Below, piece after piece: positions 50,549-59,591 of a stretch of DNA of 64,000 bases. The stretch lies in NCBI GenBank assembly GCA_026392415.1, contig JAPLCC010000015.1:124001-188000 (forward strand), read 5' to 3'. The position numbers and the translations under genes are program-made. The notes under the pieces are model-generated. The model made no database searches. It saw only the letters and a list, made by a program, of their open reading frames with translations, and was not told the DNA's origin. Numbering within the stretch: position 1 is the first letter of the stretch; every line of letters begins with the position of its first letter. The DNA is from Propionibacteriales bacterium. GTDB lineage: Bacteria > Actinomycetota > Actinomycetes > Propionibacteriales > Nocardioidaceae.

Positions 50549-53500
50549 ATGTCTGACACGACCCTGCACACGCCGCAGCACCCGGTCCGCTTCGTGACCT
50601 CGTCGGCCCTGTTCGACGGCCACGACGCGTCGATCAACATCATGCGGCGGATCCTGCAGAGCCAGGGCGCAGAGGTCATCCACCTCGGGCACAACCGGTC
50701 CGTCCAGGAGGTCGTCGACGCGGCGATCGAGGAGGACGTGCAGGGCGTCGCGGTGTCGTCGTACCAGGGCGGGCACGTGGAGTACTTCGAGTACCTCGTC
50801 GAGTCCCTGCATGAGCGCGGCGCCGGCCACATCAAGGTGTACGGCGGCGGCGGCGGCGTGATCGTCCGCGAGGAGATCGAGCGCCTCGCCAAGGTCGGCG
50901 TCAAGATCTTCTCCCCCGAGGACGGCGTCGAGCTCGGCCTCGTCGGCATGATCAACTCGATGATCAGGGCCTGCGATGTCGACCCCTGGGCCCTCGGTTC
51001 GGTCGAGGCGGACGCCGTCGTGTCCGGCGACCGGTTCTCGCTGGCACGTGCGCTCAGCGGGGCCGAGTCCGGCCAGCTCCCGGCCGAGATGCTCGCCCGG
51101 CTCAAGGACGTCGCGACCGACCGTGAGGTGCCCGTCCTCGGCATCACCGGCACGGGCGGGTCCGGCAAGTCCAGCCTCACCGACGAGCTGGTCCGCCGCT
51201 TCCGCGTCGACCAGCAGGACAAGCTCCGCCTGGCCGTGATCGCCGTCGACCCGACGCGCCGTCGCGGCGGCGGTGCGCTCCTCGGCGACCGGATCCGGAT
51301 GAATGCCCTCGACGGCGACCGTGCGTTCTTCCGCAGCCTCGCCACCCGTGGGGCCCACGAGCTCCCCGAGCATCTCGACGACGTGATCGACGTCGTCAAG
51401 GCGGCCGGTTTCGACCTCGTCATCGTCGAGACCCCCGGCATCGGCCAGGGCGACGCCGCGATCGTTCCGTTCGTCGACGTCAGCATGTACGTCATGACGC
51501 CGGAGTTCGGCGCCGCCTCGCAGCTCGAGAAGATCGACATGCTCGACTTCGCCGACGTCGTCGCGATCAACAAGTTCGAGCGCCGCGGCGCGATGGACGC
51601 GCTGCGCGACGTCGGTCGCCAGATGGTCCGCAACCGCGAGGCATTCGGCAAGAAGCCCGAGGACATGCCGGTCTTCGGCACCTCGGCCGCGCACTTCAAC
51701 GACGACGGCGTGACCGCTCTCTACCAGGAGCTCAAGGTCCAGCTCGCAGCCAAGGGCCTGGCCTTCGACGAGGGCGTCCTGCCCCGCGTCGAGGTGCGCC
51801 ACTCGACCGAGGCCGGACACATCGTTCCTCCGAACCGGGTGCGCTACCTGGCCGAGATCGCCGAGACCGTGCGCGGCTACCACCACGACACCGAGCGCCT
51901 GGCCGACGCCGCCGTCCGCCTCCAGCGCCTCGAGTACGTCCAGGGCGAAGTCGTCTCGACCGAGCTCGAGGACCTCGTCGAAGGCGCACGCAAGGCGCTG
52001 CCGCACGAGATCACCGACCAGATCGAGCGCTGGCCCGCCGTGGTCGCGTCGTACGAAGGCGACGAGCAGGTCGTCAAGGTGCGCGACAAGGAGATCCACA
52101 CGGCACTGACCCGCGAATCCCTCTCGGGCAACAAGATCCGCCGCGTCGCACTCCCCCGTTACACCGACCACGGCGAGCTGGTGAAGTACTGGCGCCGCGA
52201 GAACCTGCCCGGCTACTTCCCCTTCACCGCAGGTGTCTTCCCCTTCAAGCGCGACGGCGAGGACCCGGCCCGGATGTTCGCCGGTGAGGGCGACCCGTTC
52301 CGCACGAACCGCAGGTTCAAGGTCCTCTCGGAGCACGCCGACGCGACCCGCCTCTCCACGGCGTTCGACTCAGTGACGCTCTACGGCCGCGACCCCGACC
52401 CGCGTCCCGACATCTACGGCAAGGTCGGCACGTCCGGCGTCTCGGTCGCCACCCTCGACGACATGAAGGCGCTGTTCGACGGCTTCGACCTGATCGCCCC
52501 GTCGACGTCGGTCTCGCTGACGATCAACGGCCCGGCCCCGACCGTCCTCGCCTTCTTCCTCAACACCGCCATCGACCAGCAGGTCGACGCGTTCGTCGAG
52601 CGCGAGAACCGGCAGCCGTCCGTCTCCGAGCTGAACGAGATCAAGGCGTACGCCCTCGCCAACGTCCGCGGCACGGTCCAGGCCGACATCCTAAAGGAGG
52701 ACCAAGGGCAGAACACCGCACTGTTCTCCACCGAGTTCTCGCTGCGCATGATGGGCGACATCCAGCAGTACTTCATCGACCAGTCCGTGCGGAACTTCTA
52801 CTCCGTGTCGATCTCCGGCTATCACATCGCCGAGGCCGGGGCGAACCCGATCAGCCAGCTGGCCTTCACCCTGAGCAACGGCTTCACCTACGTCGAGTCG
52901 TACCTCGCACGTGGGATGGACATCGACGACTTCGCGCCCAACCTGTCGTTCTTCTTCTCCAACGGCATGGACCCTGAGTACTCCGTGCTCGGCCGCGTCG
53001 CCCGGCGCATCTGGGCGATCGCCCTGCGCGACAAGTACGGCGCCAACGAACGCTCGCAGAAGCTGAAGTACCACGTGCAGACGTCCGGTCGGTCGCTGCA
53101 CGCGCAGGAGATGGACTTCAACGACATCCGCACCACGCTGCAGGCGCTCATCGCGATCTACGACACCGCGAACTCGCTGCACACCAACGCCTACGACGAG
53201 GCGGTCACCACCCCGACCGAGGAGTCCGTACGCCGGGCCCTGGCGATCCAGCTGATCATCAACCGCGAGTGGGGCCTCGCGATGAACGAGAACCCGCTCC
53301 AGGGCTCGTACATCATCGACGAGCTGACCGACCTCGTCGAAGCGGCCGTGCTCACCGAGTTCGACCGCATCAACGAGCGCGGCGGAGTCCTGGGCGCGAT
53401 GGAGACCGGCTACCAGCGCGGCCGGATCCAGGACGAGTCGATGCTCTACGAACACCGCAAGCACGACGGTTCGCTCCCCATCATCGGCGTCAACACGTTC

Positions 53501-53770
53501 CGCAAGCCGGTCGTGGAGGACGAGGTGCACCAGGAGATCGAGCTGGCCCGCGCCACCGAGAGCGAGAAGGAGTCGCAGCTCACCCGCGTCCGCAGCTACC
53601 AGGTCGACCACAAGGACGACGGCGCCCGCGCACTCGCCGCCCTCAAGGCGGCTGCGATCAGCGGCGAGAACGTCTTCGCCGTCCTGATGGACGCCGCCCG
53701 GGTCTGCTCCCTGGGCCAGATCACCGACGCCTTCTTCGAGGTCGGTGGGCAGTACCGCCGCAATGTCTGA
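50549..53770 (+). CDS. icmF: Fused isobutyryl-CoA mutase (IcmF)
   Basis: A 1073-residue enzyme converting isobutyryl-CoA to n-butyryl-CoA with adenosylcobalamin. The N-terminal B12-binding domain carries FDGHDASINIMRRI (the IcmF form of the DxHxxG motif) and YGGGGGVI. The middle is a MeaB-type GTPase chaperone with P-loop GITGTGGSGKSS (~200-212) and NKFE for guanine specificity. The C-terminal mutase domain includes FSTEFSLRMMGDIQQYFID and SGYHIAEAGANPI. Order B12-domain, GTPase, mutase is diagnostic. It connects valine breakdown (bkd operon) to butyryl-CoA and hbd. Confidence 0.95.
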   Translation: MSDTTLHTPQHPVRFVTSSALFDGHDASINIMRRILQSQGAEVIHLGHNRSVQEVVDAAIEEDVQGVAVSSYQGGHVEYFEYLVESLHERGAGHIKVYGGGGGVIVREEIERLAKVGVKIFSPEDGVELGLVGMINSMIRACDVDPWALGSVEADAVVSGDRFSLARALSGAESGQLPAEMLARLKDVATDREVPVLGITGTGGSGKSSLTDELVRRFRVDQQDKLRLAVIAVDPTRRRGGGALLGDRIRMNALDGDRAFFRSLATRGAHELPEHLDDVIDVVKAAGFDLVIVETPGIGQGDAAIVPFVDVSMYVMTPEFGAASQLEKIDMLDFADVVAINKFERRGAMDALRDVGRQMVRNREAFGKKPEDMPVFGTSAAHFNDDGVTALYQELKVQLAAKGLAFDEGVLPRVEVRHSTEAGHIVPPNRVRYLAEIAETVRGYHHDTERLADAAVRLQRLEYVQGEVVSTELEDLVEGARKALPHEITDQIERWPAVVASYEGDEQVVKVRDKEIHTALTRESLSGNKIRRVALPRYTDHGELVKYWRRENLPGYFPFTAGVFPFKRDGEDPARMFAGEGDPFRTNRRFKVLSEHADATRLSTAFDSVTLYGRDPDPRPDIYGKVGTSGVSVATLDDMKALFDGFDLIAPSTSVSLTINGPAPTVLAFFLNTAIDQQVDAFVERENRQPSVSELNEIKAYALANVRGTVQADILKEDQGQNTALFSTEFSLRMMGDIQQYFIDQSVRNFYSVSISGYHIAEAGANPISQLAFTLSNGFTYVESYLARGMDIDDFAPNLSFFFSNGMDPEYSVLGRVARRIWAIALRDKYGANERSQKLKYHVQTSGRSLHAQEMDFNDIRTTLQALIAIYDTANSLHTNAYDEAVTTPTEESVRRALAIQLIINREWGLAMNENPLQGSYIIDELTDLVEAAVLTEFDRINERGGVLGAMETGYQRGRIQDESMLYEHRKHDGSLPIIGVNTFRKPVVEDEVHQEIELARATESEKESQLTRVRSYQVDHKDDGARALAALKAAAISGENVFAVLMDAARVCSLGQITDAFFEVGGQYRRNV

Positions 53771-53774
53771 GACC

Positions 53775-53796
53775 GGGCGAAGTTTTTTCGCTGCCC
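53775..53796. terminator. Weak hairpin after icmF
   Basis: GGGCGAAG and CGCTGCCC can pair around a T-rich loop 5 nt after the icmF stop. The stem is imperfect, so termination is only a possibility. Confidence 0.3.
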
Positions 53797-53871
53797 ATGT
53801 CGAAGACCGGTCCACCCGTTCGACGTAGGTTCGGAACCACTCACCTACAAGAACGAGAAGGACTGATCGAG

Positions 53872-54249
53872 ATGCCGCGTTTCATGGGATTCGTTCGGAT
53901 GGAAGAGGGACAGGGCAACCCGCCGCAGGCTCTCTTCGACGCGATGGACACCTACATCGGTGAGCAGGCGCAGCAGGGGCACTTCCTCGACGGAGGCGGA
54001 CTGTTCGGCCTCGAGGACGCCGTGAACTTCGTCGTCCGCAAGGGTGAGGTCACGCGCGTCGACGGCCCCTACGCCGAGGCTCGCGAGGCCGTCGGCGGCT
54101 GGGCGCTGCTCCAGTACGACTCCCTCGAGGAGGCCATCGCGGGCCAGCAGGAGTTCGCCGACCTGCACGCGACCCACTGGCCCGATTGCAACATGGTCGC
54201 GAGCCTGCGCCAGGTCCCTGACGAAGGCCCCACGCCGGCCGACGCCTGA
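53872..54249 (+). CDS. YCII-related DGPF-type protein, partner of the ECF42 sigma factor
   Basis: A 125-residue protein with the YCII fold: MPRFMGFVRMEEGQ at the N-terminus, KGEVTRVDGPYAEAREAVGG carrying the DGP(F/Y) motif near residue 65, and LEEAIAGQQEFADLH towards the end. Such DGPF proteins are genetic neighbours of ECF42 sigma factors throughout actinobacteria. The sigma gene follows 114 nt downstream, with a palindromic repeat between them. Biochemical role unknown. GAGAAGGA precedes the ATG. Confidence 0.85.
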   Translation: MPRFMGFVRMEEGQGNPPQALFDAMDTYIGEQAQQGHFLDGGGLFGLEDAVNFVVRKGEVTRVDGPYAEAREAVGGWALLQYDSLEEAIAGQQEFADLHATHWPDCNMVASLRQVPDEGPTPADA

Positions 54250-54254
54250 CCCCC

Positions 54255-54349
54255 GAAGTGTGGCCATTGGTCACGCGAGGTGCGGAAAATGGTCGTTCTC
54301 GAGCGACCAAACCTCACACTTCGCGTGACCAAACCCCACACTTCGCGTG
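54255..54349. repeat. Palindromic repeat (family 3) between DGPF and sigma genes
   Basis: The left arm 54255-54282 and right arm 54317-54344 are inverted copies (24 of 28 matching). Between them lies TGGTCGTTCTCGAGCGACCA, an inverted repeat. On the right the 22-nt unit beginning ACCAAACC and ending ACACTTCGCGTG is repeated twice in tandem (54306-54327, 54328-54349). Confidence 0.75.
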
Positions 54350-54363
54350 TCTAGGCTGGCCGC

Positions 54364-55632
54364 ATGGCCGATGCCACGACCGTCGACGCGATCACCGCCA
54401 CCTGGCGACTCGAGTCGGCTCGCCTGGTCGGCGCCCTCGTCCGGATGACCCGCGACGTGGAGCTCGCCGAGGACCTGGCCCAGGACGCGCTCGTCGCCGC
54501 CCTGGAGAGCTGGCCGACCAGTGGCGTTCCCGCCAACCCGGCGGCCTGGCTGATGACGACCGCCAAGCGGCGTGCCGTCGACACGTTCCGACGCGCCGAC
54601 ACGCTGCGGCGCAAGACCGAGGAGCTCGATCATGCCGCGGCGGAGGAGGTGAACGCGATGCCCGACCTGGACGCCCAGCTCGACCACATCGAGGACGACG
54701 TCCTCCGGCTGGTGTTCCTCTGCTGCCATCCCGCGCTGACGCCGGAGTCGCGCGCGGCCCTGACCCTGCGCCTGGTCGGGGGCCTCACCACGGTCGAGAT
54801 CGCGCGCGGCTTCCTCGTCCCCGATGCCACGATGGGCCAGCGGATCTCGCGCGCGAAGCGAACCCTCGCCGAGGCAGGCGTCCAGCTCGAGCTCCCGACG
54901 GGCACCGAACGCACCCAACGCCTCGACGACGTGATGGCAGTCGTCTACCTCGTCTTCACGGAGGGATACGTCGCCACCGCCGGCGTCGAATGGACCCGAC
55001 CGGACCTCGCGATGGAGGCCGTACGCCTCGCGCGGCTGCTCGCCGACCTCGCGCCGGACGAACCGGAAGTTCACGGACTCCAGGCCCTCCTCGAGCTCCA
55101 GGCGTCGCGACTGCACGCCCGGACCGACGCCGACGGCAACGCGGTCCTCCTCGACGACCAGGACCGCAGCAGGTGGGACCAGTTGCTGATCCGGCGCGGC
55201 GTCGCCGCCCTGCGCCGGGCGGAAGCCCTGGCCGCCCGCGGAGCACCGGTGAGCCGATACTTCCTCCAGGCCGCGATCGCCCACGAGCACGCCCGCGCGG
55301 CCGCACCGGAGCAGACCGACTGGCCCCGCATCGCTGCGCTGTACGACGTCCTGCGCGAGGCGGCTCCCGGACCGGTCGTGGAGGTGAACCGGGCTGTGGC
55401 CCACGGCCGGGCCTTCGGGCCTGCCGCCGGCATGGCCGTCCTCGACGCGGTACCGCTCGATGCGCTCGGAACCTCGCCGCTGATTCCGGGCGTGCGCGGG
55501 GACCTGCTCAGCCGGGCCGGCGCACACGCCGCCGCGGCCGATCAGTTCGACGAGGCCGCCCGGCGGACCCGGAACGAGGCCGAACGCGTCGTGCTGCAGG
55601 GCCGGGCGTCACGGAGCAGGTCAGCGCAGTAA
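54364..55632 (+). CDS. ECF42-type RNA polymerase sigma factor with TPR-like extension
   Basis: A 422-residue sigma factor. Region 2 (ARLVGALVRMTRDVELAEDLAQDALVAALE) and region 4 (LRLVGGLTTVEIARGFLVPDATMGQRISRAKRTL) occupy the first ~180 residues. The remaining ~240 residues are a helical, TPR-like domain (LLADLAPDEPEVHGLQALLELQASR and repeats), which marks the ECF42 group and is thought to replace a classical anti-sigma factor in control. No anti-sigma gene is adjacent; the DGPF gene upstream is the usual partner. Confidence 0.9.
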   Translation: MADATTVDAITATWRLESARLVGALVRMTRDVELAEDLAQDALVAALESWPTSGVPANPAAWLMTTAKRRAVDTFRRADTLRRKTEELDHAAAEEVNAMPDLDAQLDHIEDDVLRLVFLCCHPALTPESRAALTLRLVGGLTTVEIARGFLVPDATMGQRISRAKRTLAEAGVQLELPTGTERTQRLDDVMAVVYLVFTEGYVATAGVEWTRPDLAMEAVRLARLLADLAPDEPEVHGLQALLELQASRLHARTDADGNAVLLDDQDRSRWDQLLIRRGVAALRRAEALAARGAPVSRYFLQAAIAHEHARAAAPEQTDWPRIAALYDVLREAAPGPVVEVNRAVAHGRAFGPAAGMAVLDAVPLDALGTSPLIPGVRGDLLSRAGAHAAAADQFDEAARRTRNEAERVVLQGRASRSRSAQ

Positions 55633-55642
55633 GGTCCGGCCC

Positions 55643-56140
55643 ATGAGCAATCAGCCGACCTTCGAACAACTCGTCACCCTTCCTGCCCACGCCGAGCAGC
55701 CGGTGCCGATGGCGTTCGAGGACAGCAACGGGTTCCTCAACGTGCGCCACTACCTCGGCATCGGCAGTGAGGGCCTCGACGAGTCACTGCTCGAGCTGGG
55801 CATCCCGTTCAACTGGCCACTCGTCACCGGCCTCGCGGTCCTGTCGGCCGAGCACCACCTGACCTACCTGCACGAGCTGAAGACCGGCGACCTCATGTCG
55901 GTGCGGGTGCGCCTGCTCGGCCGCTCGGACCGGGCCGCTCACGCACTGGTCTACATCCTCGACGACGTCAACAAGCGGGTGGCCTGTGTCTTCGAGGAGA
56001 TCCTGCTGTGCGTGAAGCTCGACCCGCGCGGAGCGGCTGCGTGGCCCGAGGACGTCGCCGCGAAGATCGACGCCCGGGTCGCCGAGCACGCCGCCCTGCC
56101 GTGGGAGCCGGCGACGTCAGGCTGCCTCGGCCTGCGCTGA
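55643..56140 (+). CDS. Hotdog-fold acyl-CoA thioesterase-like protein
   Basis: A 165-residue protein of the 4-hydroxybenzoyl-CoA thioesterase-like group. The motif EDSNGFLNVRHYL (~26-38) corresponds to the family DxNGHxNxxxY, but the His is Phe here, which may alter catalysis. Further hotdog strands: GLAVLSAEHHLTYLHELKTGDL and VRVRLLGRSDRAAHALVYI. Likely hydrolyses acyl-CoA; natural substrate unknown. It starts 10 nt after the sigma gene. Confidence 0.75.
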   Translation: MSNQPTFEQLVTLPAHAEQPVPMAFEDSNGFLNVRHYLGIGSEGLDESLLELGIPFNWPLVTGLAVLSAEHHLTYLHELKTGDLMSVRVRLLGRSDRAAHALVYILDDVNKRVACVFEEILLCVKLDPRGAAAWPEDVAAKIDARVAEHAALPWEPATSGCLGLR

Positions 56141-56150
56141 CCCCGGGGGG

Positions 56151-57041
56151 TCAGCGCCAGACGCGGACCCAGTCGACCTTGAGCGTCGCGGCGTTCGGCA
56201 CACCGGTCGCAAGGGCGTCCCAGACGCCGTAGAGCAGCTGGGTCAGGACGACGTTGAAGGGCTTGTCGAACGGCTGGGACCCGCTGAGCGGCGCGCTGGG
56301 GGTCCAGGCGTGCTCGAAGCAGAGCTGGCCGTCGTAGTAGAACCGCATCGTGGTCGGCGACCAGTCGACGGCGTAGCGGTGGTAGATCGCACTGGCCGAC
56401 GGAACCGGACAGTTGTGACCGGTGCTCAGCGCGACGTTCTCGCCGGCGTAGTGGACCGACGGGTAGACGCTGTCGGGGTACTTCCCCCACCACTCCGCGA
56501 CGTCGATCTCGCCGGAGTTCGGCCAGCCGCCGTAGGTGTGGTCCTGCGGGTAGAGCCACAGCGCGGAGTGGACGCCGTCGCGCTCGACCGAGGGCATCCT
56601 GGCGCGGAACTCGAAGCGACCATAGGTCTGCGCGAACTTGCCGCGTGTGGTCACCGTGGCGGCCTTGTACTCGGCCCGGAAGTCGCCGTACGGGCTCTTG
56701 CAGGTGAACGGCTCCGCAGGGCGGGACGCCGTGAGGTTGACCGTGCCGTTGTCCACCGCGATCGTGCTGGCGTCGTTGACGTAGCAGCCGTTGCTGCCGG
56801 CCGGGAACCCGGTCAGCGAGGTGTCCTGGACCATCCACTTGGTGGAGTCCAGCTTCGAGCCGGTGAAGTCGTCCTCGAAGGCGCAGGTGTACTTGCCCCC
56901 ACCCGGCTTCAACGGCTTCTCGCCGCCGCACGCGAGCCGGGTCGGCGGGCCTGCCGCGGTCGGCTCGGCCCCCACGATCGACATCGTCGCCAGGGCGGCG
57001 CTCGCCGCGACCAGTGTGCCCATGATGCGCGCACGAATCAT
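56151..57041 (-). CDS. Secreted glycoside hydrolase family 16 protein (copy 1)
   Basis: A 296-residue exported protein. A signal peptide covers residues 1-30, then a GH16 jelly-roll with the catalytic motif GEIDVAEWWG (E-x-D-x-x-E, near 176-181), preceded by SALWLYPQDHTYGGWPNSG and followed by HRYAVDWSPTTMRFYYDG, and ending LKVDWVRVWR. GH16 enzymes cut beta-1,3/1,4-glucans, agar or similar polymers. The substrate is open. The gene at 57215 is a close paralog in tandem. Confidence 0.9.
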   Translation of the reverse strand: MIRARIMGTLVAASAALATMSIVGAEPTAAGPPTRLACGGEKPLKPGGGKYTCAFEDDFTGSKLDSTKWMVQDTSLTGFPAGSNGCYVNDASTIAVDNGTVNLTASRPAEPFTCKSPYGDFRAEYKAATVTTRGKFAQTYGRFEFRARMPSVERDGVHSALWLYPQDHTYGGWPNSGEIDVAEWWGKYPDSVYPSVHYAGENVALSTGHNCPVPSASAIYHRYAVDWSPTTMRFYYDGQLCFEHAWTPSAPLSGSQPFDKPFNVVLTQLLYGVWDALATGVPNAATLKVDWVRVWR

Positions 57042-57214
57042 GCTGCTCCCTCGTTCCCCCCCAGAGCGCCGCCGGTGTGTCGACGCCCGCCTCCGGGAGC
57101 ATCTTGGCCGAACCCGGACCTCGCCCGACAGGGACTCCGGGTCTCGGACACATGGCCCGTTCGGACTACCGCGGACGGGCAGGCGGACCTTGTGTCAGGC
57201 CCTGCCCCCAGGCC

Positions 57215-58129
57215 TCAGCGCCAGACGCGCACCCAGTCGACCTGCAGAGTCGAGACAGCAGGCGTGGCCCGGGAGACGGCGTTCCACAGCTGTCCGGTCA
57301 CCTGGTTCATGACGATGTAGAACGGCTTGTCGAACGGCCGCGACCCGGAGAGCGGGGACGCGGCGATCCACGAGTGGACGTGGCAGACCTTGCCGTCGTA
57401 GAGGAAGCGCATCGATGTCGGCGTCCACTCGACCGCGTAGCGGTGGAACGCCGTCGAGGCGGTGGGCACCGTGCAGTCGTGGCCCGTGCCCTTGCGGTTC
57501 TCCCCGCCATAGTGGACGGACGGATAGACCTTGCTGGGACGAGCGCTGAACCACTCAGCGACGTCGACCTCACCGGAGTGCGGCCACGCGCCGTAGGTGT
57601 GTTCCTGGGGATAGAGCCACAGGGCCGAGTGCGCTCCACCGACCGTCGCGCTGGGGAACCGCGCCCGGAACTCGAACCGGCCGTAGGTCTGGGCGAACCG
57701 CTTCGTGCTGGTGACCGCCCCGGCCGTCGACTGGGCGCTGTAGATGCCGAACGGCTGCTTGCAGGCGAATCGCTCCAGGCGCGAGGCCAGATTGAGCTTT
57801 CCGTTGGCCACGAGCACGTTCTGGGGCCGGTTCACGTAGCACCCCGTGAGGCTCGCGTGCAGCCCACTGGTGGCGGTCTCGGTGACGATCCACTTCGTCG
57901 GATCGAGTCTCGTGCTGCTGAAGTTCTCCTCGAACGAGCAGACATACTTCCCGCCGCCCGCCTTGGCAGGCCGCTCGCCACCGCAGGTGGGGGCGACCGC
58001 TGCCGCAGCCAGGCGGTCGGCCGGGACACCTGCCGGCGAGGCAGAGGTCGGCGTCGTGCCCAACGACGCCAGCACCATCACCGATCCGGTCGCGACCGCA
58101 CCCACGAGCCACACGCCAAACCGGGTCAT
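57215..58129 (-). CDS. Secreted glycoside hydrolase family 16 protein (copy 2)
   Basis: A 304-residue exported protein, clearly a paralog of the neighbouring gene. Signal peptide at 1-31, catalytic motif GEVDVAEWFS (ExDxxE), SALWLYPQEHTYGAWPHSG and LQVDWVRVWR. ATG at 58129 is chosen because GGGGGG precedes it and the signal peptide begins there; upstream in-frame codons add an unlikely Arg-rich extension. Divergent from the binding-protein gene; the two GH16 genes have a 173-nt gap between them and probably separate promoters. Confidence 0.88.
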   Translation of the reverse strand: MTRFGVWLVGAVATGSVMVLASLGTTPTSASPAGVPADRLAAAAVAPTCGGERPAKAGGGKYVCSFEENFSSTRLDPTKWIVTETATSGLHASLTGCYVNRPQNVLVANGKLNLASRLERFACKQPFGIYSAQSTAGAVTSTKRFAQTYGRFEFRARFPSATVGGAHSALWLYPQEHTYGAWPHSGEVDVAEWFSARPSKVYPSVHYGGENRKGTGHDCTVPTASTAFHRYAVEWTPTSMRFLYDGKVCHVHSWIAASPLSGSRPFDKPFYIVMNQVTGQLWNAVSRATPAVSTLQVDWVRVWR

Positions 58130-58233
58130 GCTGATTCCCCCCATGAAGACACGGCCCCTCCGCGCACCAAGAGCGCATCCTCCACCATCGGGGCCGATCC
58201 GACCAGAGGCAGACACCCGGATACGGTGGCCCG

Positions 58234-58980
58234 ATGACCAGGGACGACGACCTCGGGGAACCGGTGTCGCTACCCGAGAAGCCACACCGGATCGTTTCCC
58301 TGGTGCCCTCGATCACCGAGGCCCTCGCCACGGACGTGCCCGAGCGCCTGGTCGGCGCCACGGACTGGTGCACCCATCCGGCCGACCTGTCCGTGACGCG
58401 TGTGCGCGGCACGAAGAACCCCGATCTCGCCGCGATTCGCCGTCTCGAACCTGATCTGGTGGTGGCCAACAAGGAGGAGAACCGCGCGCTCGACGTACGA
58501 CGCCTCCGCGACGCCGGGGTGCCGGTCTGGGTCACCGACATCGAGACCGTCCCGCAGGCGCTCGACTCCCTCGACCGGCTCTACGAAGTCGCTCTCCGGC
58601 TGGAGCGTCCGGACTGGCTGGCTGCCGCACGGGCGCGCTGGGACATCCCGCTCCCGCCGCCTCGAGGGCGGGTCGTCGTACCGATCTGGCGGGACCCGTG
58701 GATGGTCGTCGGGCCGCGCACCTACACCGGCGACCTGTTGCGGCGTCTCGGCTGGCTCCCTGTGCACGACGAGGGTGAGGACCGGTATCCGGCCGTCGAG
58801 CTGGCCGCGATCGACCGGCCGGACATCGACCTCGTGCTGCTGCCCGACGAGCCCTACGTCTTCCACGAGTCGGACGGGCCGGAGGCCTTCACACAGGTGC
58901 CCACACGACTCGTGTCCGGCCGGCTGCTGACCTGGTACGGCCCGGCGATGGTCGAGGCATTCGACCTGCTGTCATCCTGA
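58234..58980 (+). CDS. BtuF-like helical-backbone metal-receptor protein without signal peptide
   Basis: A 248-residue protein with the periplasmic cobalamin/iron-binding fold: HRIVSLVPSITEALAT, LVGATDWCTHPAD, VRGTKNPDLAAIRRLEPDLVVAN, and the C-terminal lobe VVVPIWRDPWMVVGPRTYTGDLL. Such proteins normally deliver B12 or siderophores to ABC importers, but this one has neither signal peptide nor lipobox, so it should remain in the cytoplasm. No transporter genes are adjacent. A cytoplasmic cobalamin-binding role is possible; IcmF and the CarH-like regulator in this window use cobalamin, but a link is speculation. Confidence 0.75.
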   Translation: MTRDDDLGEPVSLPEKPHRIVSLVPSITEALATDVPERLVGATDWCTHPADLSVTRVRGTKNPDLAAIRRLEPDLVVANKEENRALDVRRLRDAGVPVWVTDIETVPQALDSLDRLYEVALRLERPDWLAAARARWDIPLPPPRGRVVVPIWRDPWMVVGPRTYTGDLLRRLGWLPVHDEGEDRYPAVELAAIDRPDIDLVLLPDEPYVFHESDGPEAFTQVPTRLVSGRLLTWYGPAMVEAFDLLSS

Positions 58981-58985
58981 GCCGC

Positions 58986-59267
58986 ATGCGCACCCTCCTG
59001 CTCGCCGTCGCCCTCGCGGTGGTCGGTTGCGTCGCCCTGCCGGCGTCGGCGTACTTCCTCGACGGGACCGACACCGGAGAGAACCTCATCCTGCCGGTGC
59101 ACGCAGCCGTCACGGCTCTCGTCGGAGCGGGTCTCGGGACCGCCGTGCTCTCGCGGGACCACTCGGGCGGGCGACGTGCGTTGACCGGTGCCGGCCTGGG
59201 CCTGCTGGGCGCACTCGCCGGAATCGTCCTGTTCTTCCTGCTGCTGAACGGCTTCGACGGCGCCTGA
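58986..59267 (+). CDS. Small three-helix membrane protein
   Basis: A 93-residue protein with three predicted membrane helices (LLLAVALAVVGCVALPASAYF, LPVHAAVTALVGAGLGTAVL, LTGAGLGLLGALAGIVLFFLLL). It starts 5 nt after the BtuF-like gene, so it belongs to its transcript. I recognise no family. Confidence 0.6.
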   Translation: MRTLLLAVALAVVGCVALPASAYFLDGTDTGENLILPVHAAVTALVGAGLGTAVLSRDHSGGRRALTGAGLGLLGALAGIVLFFLLLNGFDGA

Positions 59268-59357
59268 GAGCGCACTGTCGTGCTCATCACAGGGCTCGAC
59301 ACCGTCCCGTAACCACGGAGCAGGAATTCAGAAACCTCACTGGATCACAGTTGAGTC

Positions 59358-59591
59358 ATGAACAAGACGACCACCCCTGAGACCCAGACCGCGGTTCGTC
59401 ACCTCGAGTCCGTCGACACCATCGCGGTCGACGACATCGAGGACCCCGCGGCCCGCGCCATCGCCCGACGTACCGCCCTGCGCGACCGTCATGCCCAGAG
59501 CCTGATCAAGCTGATGGAACAGCGCCGCGACCTGCGCGGCGTCCACAAGCTGGCCGACTTCGTGGACGACGCGATTCGCTGGACGGCCTAG
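59358..59591 (+). CDS. Small hypothetical protein
   Basis: A 77-residue soluble protein (MNKTTTPETQTAVRHLE to FVDDAIRWTA), charged and predicted mainly helical in its second half. No recognised domain. It overlaps the stop of the convergent HerA-like gene by 4 nt. The start follows a 90-nt gap from the membrane protein, so it may have its own promoter. Confidence 0.55.
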   Translation: MNKTTTPETQTAVRHLESVDTIAVDDIEDPAARAIARRTALRDRHAQSLIKLMEQRRDLRGVHKLADFVDDAIRWTA

